The notes below the pieces were generated by a model that saw nothing but the letters and a program-made list of their open reading frames with translations, made no database searches and was not told where the DNA came from. Shown here piece after piece: positions 23,916 through 35,702 of a stretch of 64,000 nucleotides of DNA. A program made the translations under genes and the position numbers. Source of the DNA: Phycomyces blakesleeanus NRRL 1555(-) (Eukaryota > Mucoromycota > Mucoromycetes > Mucorales > Phycomycetaceae); assembly GCF_001638985.1 (NCBI RefSeq), contig NW_017265135.1, positions 2,843,223 through 2,907,222 on the forward strand. Reading direction: 5' to 3'. How positions within the stretch are numbered: the first letter of the stretch is position 1; the number at the start of each line of letters is the position of its first letter.

Positions 23916-23970
23916 TCAGGGAGTTTCACCAGCTTTGAATGCCTGACTGTTGGATATAACGGTAGTTTAA
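23916..23970 (-). repeat. Inverted repeat arm, left
   Basis: About 55 bp that, on the minus strand, closely match 24697-24750 (both contain TTAAACTACCG and GCTGGTGAAAC). The pair brackets about 0.8 kb without clear coding, like terminal inverted repeats of a non-autonomous element. Confidence 0.65.
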
Positions 23971-24696
23971 GCACCAGCCAATAATAATAAGTATCGAAAA
24001 AAGACTGGCGAAAAACCCTAATGGCCCTTGGTTGATATGTTTTCTCTCATATACGTCAAAATTCATATGTACAATAAGCTTGATTAGAGTACTCATAAAT
24101 ATAGTGCCTATTCCCAAATTCCTCAAAAGTAAGTTAGACTTCTATAATTTGGTATCAAGATAACTACTTTTATATAGATTTATTATGGCTTGGTTTTGAC
24201 TTTGCTTCTATATGAACTTTGCCATCAATTGTACATAAAGTACAAATTTACAAAATTTTGGCTAAGTCACGACATCCAGTGGTGAACTATTTTTTTAGAT
24301 GCTTGGATGCTCAGTTTTCATTTCTTTCTTTTTTGTTTGTTTGTTTATAGGGGAGCATAGTCTCAAATTTTATTAAGTGAATATCATTGGGATAGTCATA
24401 AAATGTGTTTTTGGGGTTTTATATTGTGAGGGCAAAGGTAGCTACAAATTTTTATAATTTTTTTTTTGGAGAAGTCAGGTGAAAACAGGTAAGAAATGAA
24501 GCAAGGCTCGAGAGTAGAGGGAACGAGGGGCGCAGAGAAGTGGTCGATCGAGTGAGAAGAAAGGGAGGGGTGTGTGGGGGATGTCAGAACAGGGAAAAAG
24601 TTTCTTGCTGTGCTTTGAGGAAGAGTTTGTCAATGAGTGATTCCACTTGGCAGTTTTCATTTCTTGAAAATTCGTCACAGCCAATAATTTCCCGAA

Positions 24697-24750
24697 TTAA
24701 ACTACCGCTACATCCATCAGTCAAGCATCCAGAGCTGGTGAAACCCCCTA
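24697..24750 (+). repeat. Inverted repeat arm, right
   Basis: Partner of 23916-23970. It ends about 45 bp before the point where the Fanzor relic's reading frames stop (24796), suggesting the element truncated that gene. A third diverged copy lies at 3523-3560. Confidence 0.65.
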
Positions 24751-24795
24751 ATGTACACTGCTTCTGAGCTTTTGAGTTTTTGAGTTTTTAAAAAA

Positions 24796-25859
24796 CAGCA
24801 TTCTGTAGTGCAATAATGCGCCTTTGACAGGATTACCAAACACGCATTTTCCGATTCCAGCCTCCAGCTCATCTTACTCTAACGCTTCGACATACCAAAA
24901 TTAATTTTCACCAAAGATATTGACTTTTTGCTACTAGCACCTTTATTTTCTAGTCTCACTGTTCTTCTTCAGCACGAACACTTCAATACCGTCTGTATAT
25001 ATCATCCCTCTAAACTTCACGTCCTTTGCTTCTCCCTGGGGTATTATTGCCTTGGAATTAATATCCCTAACGCTTTCTCATACCACTTCCTTATTAAAGT
25101 GACTGATAACGGAATAATTCAAGATCAGAGTATTCAGAGTACGTGTATCGATTTTCATATAGCATTGTATAAGCCATCTTTGTAATGGAAAACAGCTGAA
25201 TGGTTTGTCTCGAAGTACTTCTCGCATTATTGACAATCTGTAGTACGCTTTAATGTGCTTCAGCAGATTGGCTTTACTGTCATAATATATCGAGCCTTTT
25301 GAATATTGATAATCTGGTGGATATGTGTCAAAGATATTACGAATCACGTCAAGCGTAGCAGAGGAAATAAATTCTTCAGGGATGTGTTCGATGTTTCTTG
25401 ACCAAATAACCTGCTTTACTTAGTTTATACTCTCTATCATTGTTTTCTTTTACAGCTGTCGCAATGTCTTCCTCGATTTCCTCACTATTCTTCATACTAT
25501 TTTTCATTGCCTCGATTCTTTCGTTTTTCTCCAATAGTAAATTAAGAAGCATTCGAATTTTATTTCTAAATTGAAATTTGATCTCATTCAGATAAGTAGC
25601 AAGGATTTTTGCTGTTTCGTAAGAAGCTATTTGATGAGTATACCTTATGTTGATTAGTTCATACAAGCAGTACTAAAAATACTGGTCTCAATAGCTGAGC
25701 ATTAGATCCTTGTAAACTACTGATTTTGCTAAAGCCTTCTTTTTAGTTGGCCTGTAGTTCTTGAGGAGTGACCAAAAGACTTCTTTAAAGAATCCTTCAT
25801 TAACAATATTCTATAAAGGAGACTTAGGTTCGTCTTCTAGTTTATGAAGGAAGATATAC
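24796..25859 (-). pseudogene. Decayed Fanzor (eukaryotic TnpB-like nuclease), N-terminal half and RuvC-I
   Basis: Fragments in shifting minus-strand frames follow the order of Mucorales Fanzor-type proteins. About 25690-25859 reads FLHKLEDEPKSP and FFKEVFWSLLKNYRP; 25376-25666 has IKFQFRNKIRMLLNLLL; 25078-25347 has SIYYDSKANLLKHIKAYYRL and FSCFPLQRWLIQCYMKIDTR; 24959-25021 reads VKFRGMIYTDGIEVFVLKK. It ends at about 24796-24870 with a RuvC-I-like piece, GKCVFGNPVKGALLHYRM, where relatives have a DPG motif holding the first catalytic Asp. Here that residue is Asn (codon 24832-24834). Several frameshifts and stops and the loss of the C-terminal half make it inactive. The family match is from memory of the protein family, not from a search. 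Confidence 0.65.
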
Positions 25860-27612
25860 TTCAAAAAGACAAAAATATGCGATAAAAGGGGATGAAAATT
25901 GGCTACAAGTGTCATATGTCGCGGAACATATTGCAGCTTTCATCCTATTGAAGTGATTGAGCCTTTAACTACTGTGAGTTTTAAAGGAAGTTCCATAAAG
26001 AAAAATAAAATAAAAAGTTGACAATATTTTATTTTTCTTGCTAGTCTTACTTATCGAATCTATGTCGCTGATATATTGTAATTTGATAAATTATGGTGTG
26101 GAAAGACCAAAAAGTTCAAATGCAGATTAGATAAAATCAAGTGCTCACAGTGCAATATCTTCCATCAAAAGCATGTCTGTTTTTTTTTCAATTTAAGTTC
26201 CAGTCCAATAGAAGAAGACTAGCCGGTCAGAGTCGTCTGAACCTTTCAGTTTGTCCATACCAAATAATTGTAAAAAGATTTCAACTAGAGCATATGTTTA
26301 AGATATAATATAATAAAACACAAAATTCTGGTAGATATTAATTTTTGCCGTTGTCTTTTTTTTTTGCTAATACACTTATACTTGCTCAAAAAAAAAAAAT
26401 TCATCGATTATTAGGTTTTCTAGGAGAGAATATTAAGACTGACCAAGATAAGAGGTCATGCCAGTAAAATAGTCATGATCTTAATCGAAAGGCGAGACAA
26501 AAGCTTTCGGTATTACAACCTTGCAGTGGTTACCATTCATGGACCTACTTGTCCTTACATCTTTTTCGTCCAGATTTCCAAGACTTCGGTACAGAAACCA
26601 AGAGTGTTCAGTAATTATTACTGGTACTATGAACTGTAGGATCCTCCACAAAGTAGGATACCCAAAAACAAACTCACTCTTATTACACCACCTGCTCTTC
26701 AAAGGAATTGTTCTTCATGACATTAAACCCTCCAGACATATTCACACCACATTTTAACACTTCTTCTTCTTCTTGGCTTCTTTACTGAGGATTTGTATAA
26801 CTCTCTAAATGTATAATGCTTACTTAAGGACTATTTAGCTTATACGGCTGCTTTATAACTGCTACAGAATCGCATGCACAATCTTTATTATTCCCCTTTC
26901 CGTATTTGTATTCTACATGCTCCTAACACCTATCGCAAGCGCTATTCTTTCATCCTTTCTCTTCGCCATAATCTTCATCTACTGTCCATATTATCCACTA
27001 ACTATATTCTGTTCAGTAACCTCAGCCATTCGTTAAAAGCCTCTGTTGCCTACCATAACTGCCTTATTCTTTAACTTTAGTCTCTCATAGACTATCTTGC
27101 AAACTCCAGCTCCAACCGGTGAGACATGTTTCTTCTTCTTCTTTCGATTAACTTTCATCAAAAGAAGCATATAATAGGTGGGATCAGAAATACTATTTGG
27201 AAGATCTATCAATGATTGGATTAAAGGTATGGTGTTGTACATCAACTATGGAAGGATACGCATAAGCGAATATGCGGGAGAAAGTTATAATTCAATTGAC
27301 AGTTTTGATTTTAAAAATATAGGATGACAAAACCAGTTACACAACCAATTTTTTTTATATATATATTTTATATCATTATATTAAATTTTCTTTATTTTAA
27401 TCCCGGCCCATTTCCTATTTTTGGCAGTGGCGAAGTTGGTGCATTGACTGCGGTTATTGTGGAGGAGCTTAAGGTTCTGGTTAGCCGCAGTCATTTTTTT
27501 TTTTTGCTTTTTTTTTAATAGCTTATAAAAGGAACTTGACAATTGGTTTATGTCAACTATCAGTTTTTGTCAACTATCACCTTTTTGTCAACTACCTACT
27601 TCACTAGCTTCC
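25860..27612. other. Accessory DNA with unassigned ORF fragments
   Basis: Minus-strand fragments at 26481-26702 and 27033-27245 have protein-like composition (for example DPTYYMLLLMKVNRKKKKK in the second) but no domain I can name. They may be further relics of mobile-element genes. T-rich promoter-like sequence precedes the DUF2828 gene. Confidence 0.35.
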
Positions 27613-29985
27613 ATGTCTTTCGCCACTTTCCCTACCTATCTTCCTTTCTTTGCCTCTCTCCATGATCCCGTTTTGCTTTCCAAGGATATCAATGAGCTTT
27701 CCGATGTCCCTTCTGATGAGGTTGCTGCCGGCATGAAGGACTTGGCCATCGCCACCCCTCAGCCCTTTATGGATTCTCTTTTGGCCACGACCAATCTTAC
27801 AAGAACTACAAATGGTGCCCTGGCTCACGTCTCGACCCTGGATTCCTGCTTGGATCTGCACTACCAGCTTGGAGGAGAAGACTGGAACTTGGAAACCATG
27901 TTCAACCTTCTTGAACAGGCATGGTCCCAGGATCCTCTTTGTACACTTCGAATCATCTTCAGTGCGCGTTCAATCCATCGCGGAAATGCCGCAAAGGAGA
28001 AATTTTATTTGGCCTTCGGTTGGTTAATTACCCATCATCCTCAGACTGCCCTAGCCAACCTGCCAGTCTTGACAAATGGGACAGTATTTGTACCACATGT
28101 ATCTAAGAAGGATTCTAGTGCTAAGAAAGATGGCTGGGATATCGTAGAAGAGAGACCAGAAGAGAAAAAGAAACACTTGAAGGGTCAGTCCAAGTCGCAC
28201 GGCTATTGGAAAGATTTGTCAAACCTTCTTAGCATTTACGCGACTGGTGAAATTAATGGCCCTGTACTTTCTGGAAAATACAAGGCCCTCTATCAAGTCC
28301 GCCCAGAGTTCAGCTATCCCAAGTTCAAAGATCGTAGAGCCAATCTGAAGGCTATCTGGGAAAGCTACCGTACCATGACTCCAGAAGAAGCAGCAATCAG
28401 CCGAGCCAAGCGAGCCAAAGAAGTCGAGGAAGCCCAGAAAGCGAGCACTGAGAAAGCCCGTCAAGAGCGCCGCCAGGCACGTAAATTCAGGCAAGAGCGA
28501 GTCATTAGTTTTCTGGAGAACGATCCAAAGTACCGCGCTTTACACTTTTCGGTGGCCAGGCAGTTTGCAGAACAGTTGAAGAAAGATTATGAGACTCTCC
28601 AGGACCTTAAAGACGAGCCTAAGCGATACAAGTACGCTATATCTGATAAATTGAGCCTAGCTGCGAAATGGGCCCCTACCCTCCAGAGATCCCATGACAG
28701 AAACACTCTACTTGCCACTAGTATTTCCGAGCTCCTATTTCCTCCCGAGACTTACCAAAAGGAGGGCGAATCCCGCGAGTATTATCTAAACAAAGTCCGT
28801 GAGTTGTATCGCAAGCAGTACCTTGGTCCTCTTCGAGAAGCATTGCAGGTCACTGAGCGCAAGATGCAGGCCGGCCAGTGGGACGCCATTGACTTTAGCC
28901 ACGTTCCTTCTGTCTGCATGCAAAACAATTCTGGCCGTTTCTTTAAGCATACCCCGGAGAAATTTACAGAGTATATTGAGCAAGTGGCTTTGGGAAATAA
29001 ATCGATTAGCGGAGCTACCTTGTCTCCACACGAGTTAGCCAAACGTGCTTATTATACCTGCAATAAATCCGATCCTTTTGAAGAAAAGCTGCCGAGTTTC
29101 CTCAAAGGAATCGCTGACCCAGAGGTGCTGGAAAAGGCCAAGGCGGTAGAGAGATCGATGTTGAATTCTCAGTGGAATACCCTGGTTCAGTCTATCCGAA
29201 ATGTGGCTGGGGATGGAAATGCAAATCTGGGATCCTCTATTGCTATCTGCGATCTGTCTGGTTCGATGTACGGAAAGTTTTCCAACGGTGTTGTCCCTAT
29301 CTGGTGCTCTATAGGCCTGAGCTTAATTCTGGCTACTCTGGCTGCACCCCCTTTTGACGGAGCCATCATTACATTTTCAGAAGAGCCTACTGTAGTCAAG
29401 ATCGATCATTCCAAGACGTTTGTGGATCAAATCAGCGATCTCATGGCGGCACCTATGGGATACTCAACAAACTTTGAAGCAATCTTTGTTGACCTCCTGT
29501 TACCTATGGCTAAGAAGAACAAGATCTCTCAAAAGGATATGGTGAAGCGACTGTTCGTGTTCTCTGATATGCAGTTTGACGAGACCGAGGATAGAACCAA
29601 GTACAACACTATGTATCAGACTATCGAAGAGAAATATAAAGAAGCCGGATATGATGTGCCTGAGCTTGTGTGGTGGAATCTTGGCGGTACTAAAGAAGAC
29701 CCTATTAAACAAATGTGGTATCACAATAGCGTTCTCGGCTGGTCCGATGATGATAATGATGAAGAGGTGGCTACACCACTCCCGGTAACTGCAGACGTCA
29801 AGGGCTGTACAATGGTTTGTGGATTTTCTGCGTCAATCCTAAAGAATTTCATTGAAGGCGAGGAGGATGTAGATGGGGAAGAGGCCTTGGAAGGGAAAGA
29901 AAAGAAGGAGCCTACGACCCCAGTTGAGAATATGCTAAAGCACGTCAGCCATAAAAGCTTCAGTAGCTTAGTTGTTATTGATTAA
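27613..29985 (+). CDS. DUF2828 / von Willebrand A-type domain protein
   Basis: Intronless, 790 aa from ATG 27613 (811 from the in-frame ATG 27550; the later start is preferred because the earlier segment is low-complexity repeats of the leader). The N-terminal two thirds is the DUF2828 region: a helical domain with conserved LRIIFSARSIHRGN and AFGWLI, plus a Lys/Glu/Arg coiled-coil stretch at about residues 255-300. The C-terminal third is a vWA domain whose metal-ion site is AICDLSGSMYG at about residue 545 (D-x-S-x-S), followed by IITFSEEP and LFVFSDMQFDE. Related fungal and plant proteins are uncharacterised; the fold resembles the TROVE/Ro arrangement, which suggests but does not prove RNA or protein scaffolding. 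The GC-richer codon usage suggests good expression. Confidence 0.88.
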   Translation: MSFATFPTYLPFFASLHDPVLLSKDINELSDVPSDEVAAGMKDLAIATPQPFMDSLLATTNLTRTTNGALAHVSTLDSCLDLHYQLGGEDWNLETMFNLLEQAWSQDPLCTLRIIFSARSIHRGNAAKEKFYLAFGWLITHHPQTALANLPVLTNGTVFVPHVSKKDSSAKKDGWDIVEERPEEKKKHLKGQSKSHGYWKDLSNLLSIYATGEINGPVLSGKYKALYQVRPEFSYPKFKDRRANLKAIWESYRTMTPEEAAISRAKRAKEVEEAQKASTEKARQERRQARKFRQERVISFLENDPKYRALHFSVARQFAEQLKKDYETLQDLKDEPKRYKYAISDKLSLAAKWAPTLQRSHDRNTLLATSISELLFPPETYQKEGESREYYLNKVRELYRKQYLGPLREALQVTERKMQAGQWDAIDFSHVPSVCMQNNSGRFFKHTPEKFTEYIEQVALGNKSISGATLSPHELAKRAYYTCNKSDPFEEKLPSFLKGIADPEVLEKAKAVERSMLNSQWNTLVQSIRNVAGDGNANLGSSIAICDLSGSMYGKFSNGVVPIWCSIGLSLILATLAAPPFDGAIITFSEEPTVVKIDHSKTFVDQISDLMAAPMGYSTNFEAIFVDLLLPMAKKNKISQKDMVKRLFVFSDMQFDETEDRTKYNTMYQTIEEKYKEAGYDVPELVWWNLGGTKEDPIKQMWYHNSVLGWSDDDNDEEVATPLPVTADVKGCTMVCGFSASILKNFIEGEEDVDGEEALEGKEKKEPTTPVENMLKHVSHKSFSSLVVID

Positions 29986-30050
29986 AAGCATAAAGAGGTA
30001 CATGTATATACCATCATAATAGAACCATCATTTGTTACATAATTAAAACC

Positions 30051-30080
30051 AAATAAATAAATAAATAAATAAATAAATAA
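30051..30080. repeat. (AAAT)n microsatellite
   Basis: About seven AAAT units just after the DUF2828 stop codon. Confidence 0.9.
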
Positions 30081-30176
30081 AAGCTTGCTATGCTATTTGA
30101 TTTTTGTATATATTTATTATTATTTTTGTATACTCTTATGTTTGTTTGATTTTGGTCTTATGCAACTTTCAAAAAG

Positions 30177-32283
30177 TTACTGTCTGAGATCAACAGTAAA
30201 CTCAATACTTTCTTCGAAAATCTCTGTGGAAATATAATCAAGAAAGTTCTGTAGCCTTTGTTTTGCATATGTATACTTGTCCAAAATCAATTCATATCCA
30301 ACGTCATATCTAAGGCCATTTCCGCTGCCCAAGGATTCAGACAGACTTTCAATAGCCATCTCGAGCTCTCGCTGGTTCTTCTAATAGCTATGTTAGAATA
30401 TTAATATAGAAGTTTGTCAACTTACCTCGAACAAGTCCAATGCATTAGTTTCTTTCATGTAGAAAGCCAAGACATATGCCCACTTTAGTGTATTTCTTGA
30501 CTTTACAGTAATTTCCCAAGCGTCCTTTAGAGTTTTAACTCGAAAACAAGGCAGAGTTCCATCTTCTTCCATTTCTTCAATCTCTTTTATATCTATCGGC
30601 TTTCTTCTGAATAATTCATTGTCGAGTCTAGCCGAAGTTTGATGGTTCATGTATCGCTCATAATACTATTTCAACAAAAACAGATTAAGTCTATTACATA
30701 TTCCGGGACTTGTAGACTCACATGTAAGTATCTTTCCACATTTCTTCTTGCGTATTTTGAGCAGTCATCAGAGTTCACAGACTCTGCTTTATACTTATGG
30801 CAGGTGTAAGCGTCTAAACCGTGTTTTCTCCAGGGTTCTATAGCAAAAAGATACATTACTTAGCTCTGATCAAATAATAATTTATAGAACCTACCCTTGC
30901 AAACCCAACAAAAACCATGACGACATTTTTTACATGTCATATGGTTACATCCACCCCACTTTTCAATAAGTGCTTCACACTTAGGACACTGTTTCGTAGA
31001 GTTTTTAATCCAGCTCAAGGTTTCTAGATCTTGGGCACACTGGGCCATCCATTTCTTAACCAAGGCGCAAATGGCAGGCTAGAGATAGATAGAGAGAGAA
31101 AGAAAAAAAAATAAGCATGTGTTTAATATCAGTTAACTAACTACAGAATGCAATTTGAGCTACCCGATGGTCAGATAATCCACATCCAAAACAAAACTCA
31201 TGGCCACAAAAGCATTTTACTATTGGGATTATAGAAACCAGCGATGTACTAGGAATGTTACACTCCACTGCATACTCGCAGTCAATACCAGGACACCATC
31301 TCATAGAAGCCTGATCTTGTACAAAAAGCTGATTTAAAAATAGCTTATGTCTAGTAAACAATTGTCAATTAGACCTGCTTTATCTGATTTTTCTGTGAAT
31401 ACCTACTTTTCATACACATCTTTTATCATCAGAGCCTCGATAGTCTCGGTATCAGCTATGGCATTGCACTTTTCTTGAGGACATGTAATATTTCGGTTAT
31501 TTCCTTCGGTTATTTCGAATGTTATATATTTTCTGTAGCAGTCGATGCAAAATCTGTGGCCACATCCAACTCCAACAGTCATCATTTCTGGGTCGTCATC
31601 GAAGCAGATTTTGCATTCAAATTCTTCTGATTGTGATCCAAGTTCTCGTTTCTTTTGAAGTAGCTTTATTTCTTCCATGGTTTTTATGCCTGTTTTTTCC
31701 AATGCTTTTTCAGGAGACTCCATGTATTCTTCAAATAGTATTTCTGTATTCCATCTAAACTGCCACAATAATGATGTAGCGTATCGTTTTTGAATACCTG
31801 AAACGATCAATGGTAAATACATATAAGTATATATACATATCTTGATTTATTATTTTATTTAATCACTGTTTTGTATATCTCTTATATCAGCTTACCAAGA
31901 ACAGACGCGACTAAATCAATACTTTGGGCTTGCATTTCGACAAGACTTGCGGCATCTTTGACAGTGTATTCAACTTCGAACTCCTTTTTTCCTTGGCTAT
32001 CATCCATGTATTGATCAAATATAGAGTCATCTATATCGTCTTCGCTACTATCGTAGTCTGGTACTCTTCAGTTAATCCACGTACTTGATCAATATATATA
32101 TATATAGGATCAAATCTTTACTACCTTGAAATACAGAGTCGTCGCTGTCTGAAATCCCCGAGTCGTCTGTTTTTGTAGCACACTTGATTATGAAAGCGGC
32201 ATAATGTTCAATGGGATAAAGGAGGAGCGTCAATTGCAATTTTGTTATTCAATGTTCTTAACTTTTCTTACAGGGAGACTCAT
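30177..32283 (-). CDS. Ariadne-type RBR E3 ubiquitin ligase
   Basis: Nine exons on the minus strand: 32272-32283, 32125-32182, 31896-32057, 31407-31797, 31164-31350, 30895-31078, 30722-30837, 30426-30665 and 30177-30380 (517 aa, phases agree). It takes ubiquitin from an E2 onto its own cysteine before transfer to substrate. Seen: an acidic N-terminus (SEDDIDDS), RING1 starting CKICFDDDPE at about residue 139, an IBR domain (MRWCPGIDCEY...CFCGHEFCFGC), and RING2 CPKCEALIEKWGGCNHMTC with catalytic Cys about residue 314. The Ariadne C-terminal domain follows, with RYLHYYERYMNHQTSARL. Length and order match ARI1/ARIH1 proteins. The first exon encodes only MSLP. Confidence 0.93.
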
Positions 32284-32552
32284 TTCTTTATCTGTATTTT
32301 TAAACGTTTATTCCGGAATAACTATTTTATACTGTTTTTTTTGTTCGTTTGTGAAAGCAAAGAGAAGCAAAGAAGAAAGCTAAAGACAGTGATGTTATAT
32401 TGGTCAATCCTTTAAGACACGCAGTCACAAGAAGGGCAGCCTAATTGGGAGAGTTCTACGCCAAGGTGGCACTGTCCCAGTATAAGAAGGAAGCCTGTTC
32501 GACTACAAATGGGTGATGTATTGCATTACTTGAATATAGTTATATATGTAAG

Positions 32553-32651
32553 CACTATGAGAAAAGAGTAGTGATACTAGTGCTGATTTTGGAAAGCGCT
32601 ATAGACATTCTCCAAAATCCTCATTGGAATCACCACTCTTTTCTCATAGTG
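32553..32651. mobile_element. 99-bp hairpin MITE-like element
   Basis: The two ends are inverted repeats of about 42 bp with few mismatches (both begin CACTATGAGAAAAGAGT when read inward). A TA lies next to the right end and two bases from the left end, as for Tc1/mariner-derived MITEs. It is non-coding. Confidence 0.7.
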
Positions 32652-35600
32652 TAGGTACGTAGTAAGTGTATATACTTTCTGATCTTGGGAAGCGAATCAT
32701 AGAGATGATATTTATCTATAGAATTATATGGTATTCTAGAGAAGCATAGATTCTTAGCTCATGTAGAGATTATTCTGTGATTCTTGTTTAATACTCCAAT
32801 ACTTAGTTTACTTGAATGAGTAATCTTGGTGCTACATAGAGGATCGCTTATTTTGACTCCTCTATCAAATTATGGAAGCCACATTACACGCATTAGTTTT
32901 TTTTTGCTTTAAGACTAAGCAAAAGCTAATGTTCTGTATCTTACAGATCTTACTCCTGAGTTATATGAACATCATATGACTCTAGTACAGTTTAGTCTTT
33001 ATATTTATTCATTTGTTTATGTATTGTTCTCTTTGAGATTCTATATAATTTAAAAGCGAAGAGGATTTAATTTGATTGTATAAAGTGAATCATATGCTTG
33101 TGTAAAGTCATAAATTACCATATACAACTTTATCTTCAATTGCTTATACTCAAAAAATATTCAATATTCTTATGAATCATACAAACTTGTAATTTTTCAT
33201 ATCTTTTATATTTGCGCCCAGACTTTTTATACCAAGATATTTACCCTAATATTTTTATCAAGCTACGAATTATGCCATGATGGTTCAGAGATAATAGCTT
33301 GAAGGAGAAGTGATTTTTAAAGATCTAGTATTCAGTCAATTCATAGTTGAAAATCAATGTGAAACAGTATGGCCCCCAGAAGAGCACTTTGTGCGATGGT
33401 ACACACACCTAATGCATACATAAAGTACAGGTTTCAGTATACGTTCTCTTTAACAAAAAAAATACGACCATAGCCAGTAAGGTTTTTAGCCAATTGCCCA
33501 CAATTCCAGAAGTTTTTTTTTCTTACTCTTTTAATTAAGGCTCCAAAAATACTCACGCATATTAACTACACCCATTTTAGGCAGCAGCAGTTGACTATAA
33601 TTGTTAAGAAAAGCTATACAGATTTTTTACTGTATTTTATATAATAAACATATTCTATTGGTGATGTAAGATTGATTCTTGAAACAATTTTTTTAATGGA
33701 GTAACTAGTAATATTACTAACATTATTTAGTGGGACGAGAATTTCTAATCCGAATAATATGTACTTTTATTTATTTAAATAAGTATGTTCTATCAAAGTT
33801 TCTGTACACTTGGGTAAAATAAGCTCATATAATGGTTTGTTGCTATGAATCAGCCTCTAGTGATTACAGTATTTTTTAAGCTTGACTTATAATACCAATT
33901 ATACGAATAACTAAGTAAGTTTGTTGTTAACTTTGTTTCGTTCAGGGTTTGAGTAATATAGTTCTTTAAAAAAAAACATCCTTTCAATAACCTGTATTTG
34001 TCCTATGCAATACGAATGCACACACGCAATATATGTATATATTATAAATAGTACGAAGATAGTAAAAAGTTGACGTTCATATTAACCAATTAATGACATT
34101 GCTTGTATGTATTGGTATTAATAAATTGATTTTAAACTTGTTTGATTCTAGAATACATATAACGGCTTTTTTTTTAAAAAAAAAACACCGAGTACTTGAG
34201 CTATGTCCATAACAAAACATGAGTTAGTGAAAATGATTCTCTGCGTATTTTTATTAAGCCATTTATTAATACTTTTGCTTTGTTTACATCATGGTAAAAA
34301 TAACGAAGGAAGAGCGGTTTTAGTAAGAGATCTCGTAAGAATTTTCTTATGGGGCTTTAATGAGGGCTTTTGATCTACGTACGCCTGTACTTCTTTTACT
34401 TTTCTTTTTTTTTGTCGAGATTCGTTTGAGGTAATTTGTTTCAATTAAGTTATTATTATTTGAATCTCACTTTGAAAGATCTTTAATGCAGATCAGTTTA
34501 AATTATTTATAGATAACGAATAAACTGACAGTTTATACAAATATGTTTGCCTAGAACTGATTCGAGGCGTATTTAGTAAAGAAGTACATTAGGTAATGAT
34601 ACTAGATATATAAGTCTCAGCCATTCTGCTATCTCAGATACATATTGAGGTGCATACTCTTCCTATCTTTTCTTTCTTGGGTACCAATGTATTCATTTTT
34701 AAAGCAGAAAAAACAGCAGCAATATACAAGTTTCATGTAACATAAAATGATTCAAGATGTCGACAAATTTATGTAATAAAATATTTACGCATGAAGGAAT
34801 CGACTATTTTGTTTCAATTATAAAAAGATTGTAATTGATGAGTGATTACCTCACAGATAAATGCTGATGTCATCTGAATCAGCGTACATCTTTTAAAGGT
34901 TTACGTCTCTTCTTATCTATTTCCCTATTCTTTAACTCTGCCTTTACATTCATTACTTACCTAGTATGAGTAAAGACCAACACGATGTCAAAGCCAGCTT
35001 GAGTGTCTTTCGGTGTTGCAAACTATAGTAAACATGCTTTCGCTTTTTTATTTTTAAATAGGCGCTTAATATGTCCAGTTTTTAACGTTTCAAGAAAACG
35101 AAAGGATGGTTAATGCTATCAAGTTCATGCGCATTACTCTTGAGCAAAGGATAACTTTTTTTATTCCTTACAATAGACCAGAAACGAGAAATAACTAGCA
35201 TCGCAGCAAAATACTCTTGTTCTTGTCATTGTGTGAAAAAAATCTGCTGCTAATTACCATATTTACTAATTACCAACTTGACATGCAAAGATGCTAGTGT
35301 GTAAACATTAAATAACATAAAGCTTTGTAGTCGATCCTTTTTACACTATAAAAATACTTTTATTTTGACTATATATATCTTTAATAGTCTAGATGATGCT
35401 AGCTTAATTATGATTGAAATGAATTTTGATTAGTAATTGACCATTAAAATATCTTAACATTAATAATACCTTTTCACTAATGTTCACATACGTAGCAGTA
35501 TTGTAGTATAGCTATAGTATTTAATATTAGTGTAGTTAGAAATCACTTGGTGTTTACTCTTTTAAAAATAATTCTAAGTCTCAGTACAGCAGCTGAATAT

Positions 35601-35702
35601 CAGTATAAAACCATCGTAAATTCTGCCAAGCCGTTTTTTATTACTAAAAAATTCCATTGATTCCATTTAGGAGTGTTTTTATGTCACAGCATGTTTTATA
35701 AA
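32652..35702. other. Gene-poor AT-rich stretch
   Basis: About 3 kb with no ORF of protein character and no RNA gene that I can see. Short homopolymer palindrome of T and A runs at about 34169-34186. Confidence 0.5.

Noticed and set aside
27550..27612. Upstream ATG of the DUF2828 gene
   Set aside because: The 21 added residues come from a repeated TTTTGTCAACTATC leader and lack protein character; ATG 27613 fits better.
32652..35702. Possible centromere or origin in the gene desert
   Set aside because: AT-richness alone is not evidence; no array, motif or pericentromeric element pattern could be seen.
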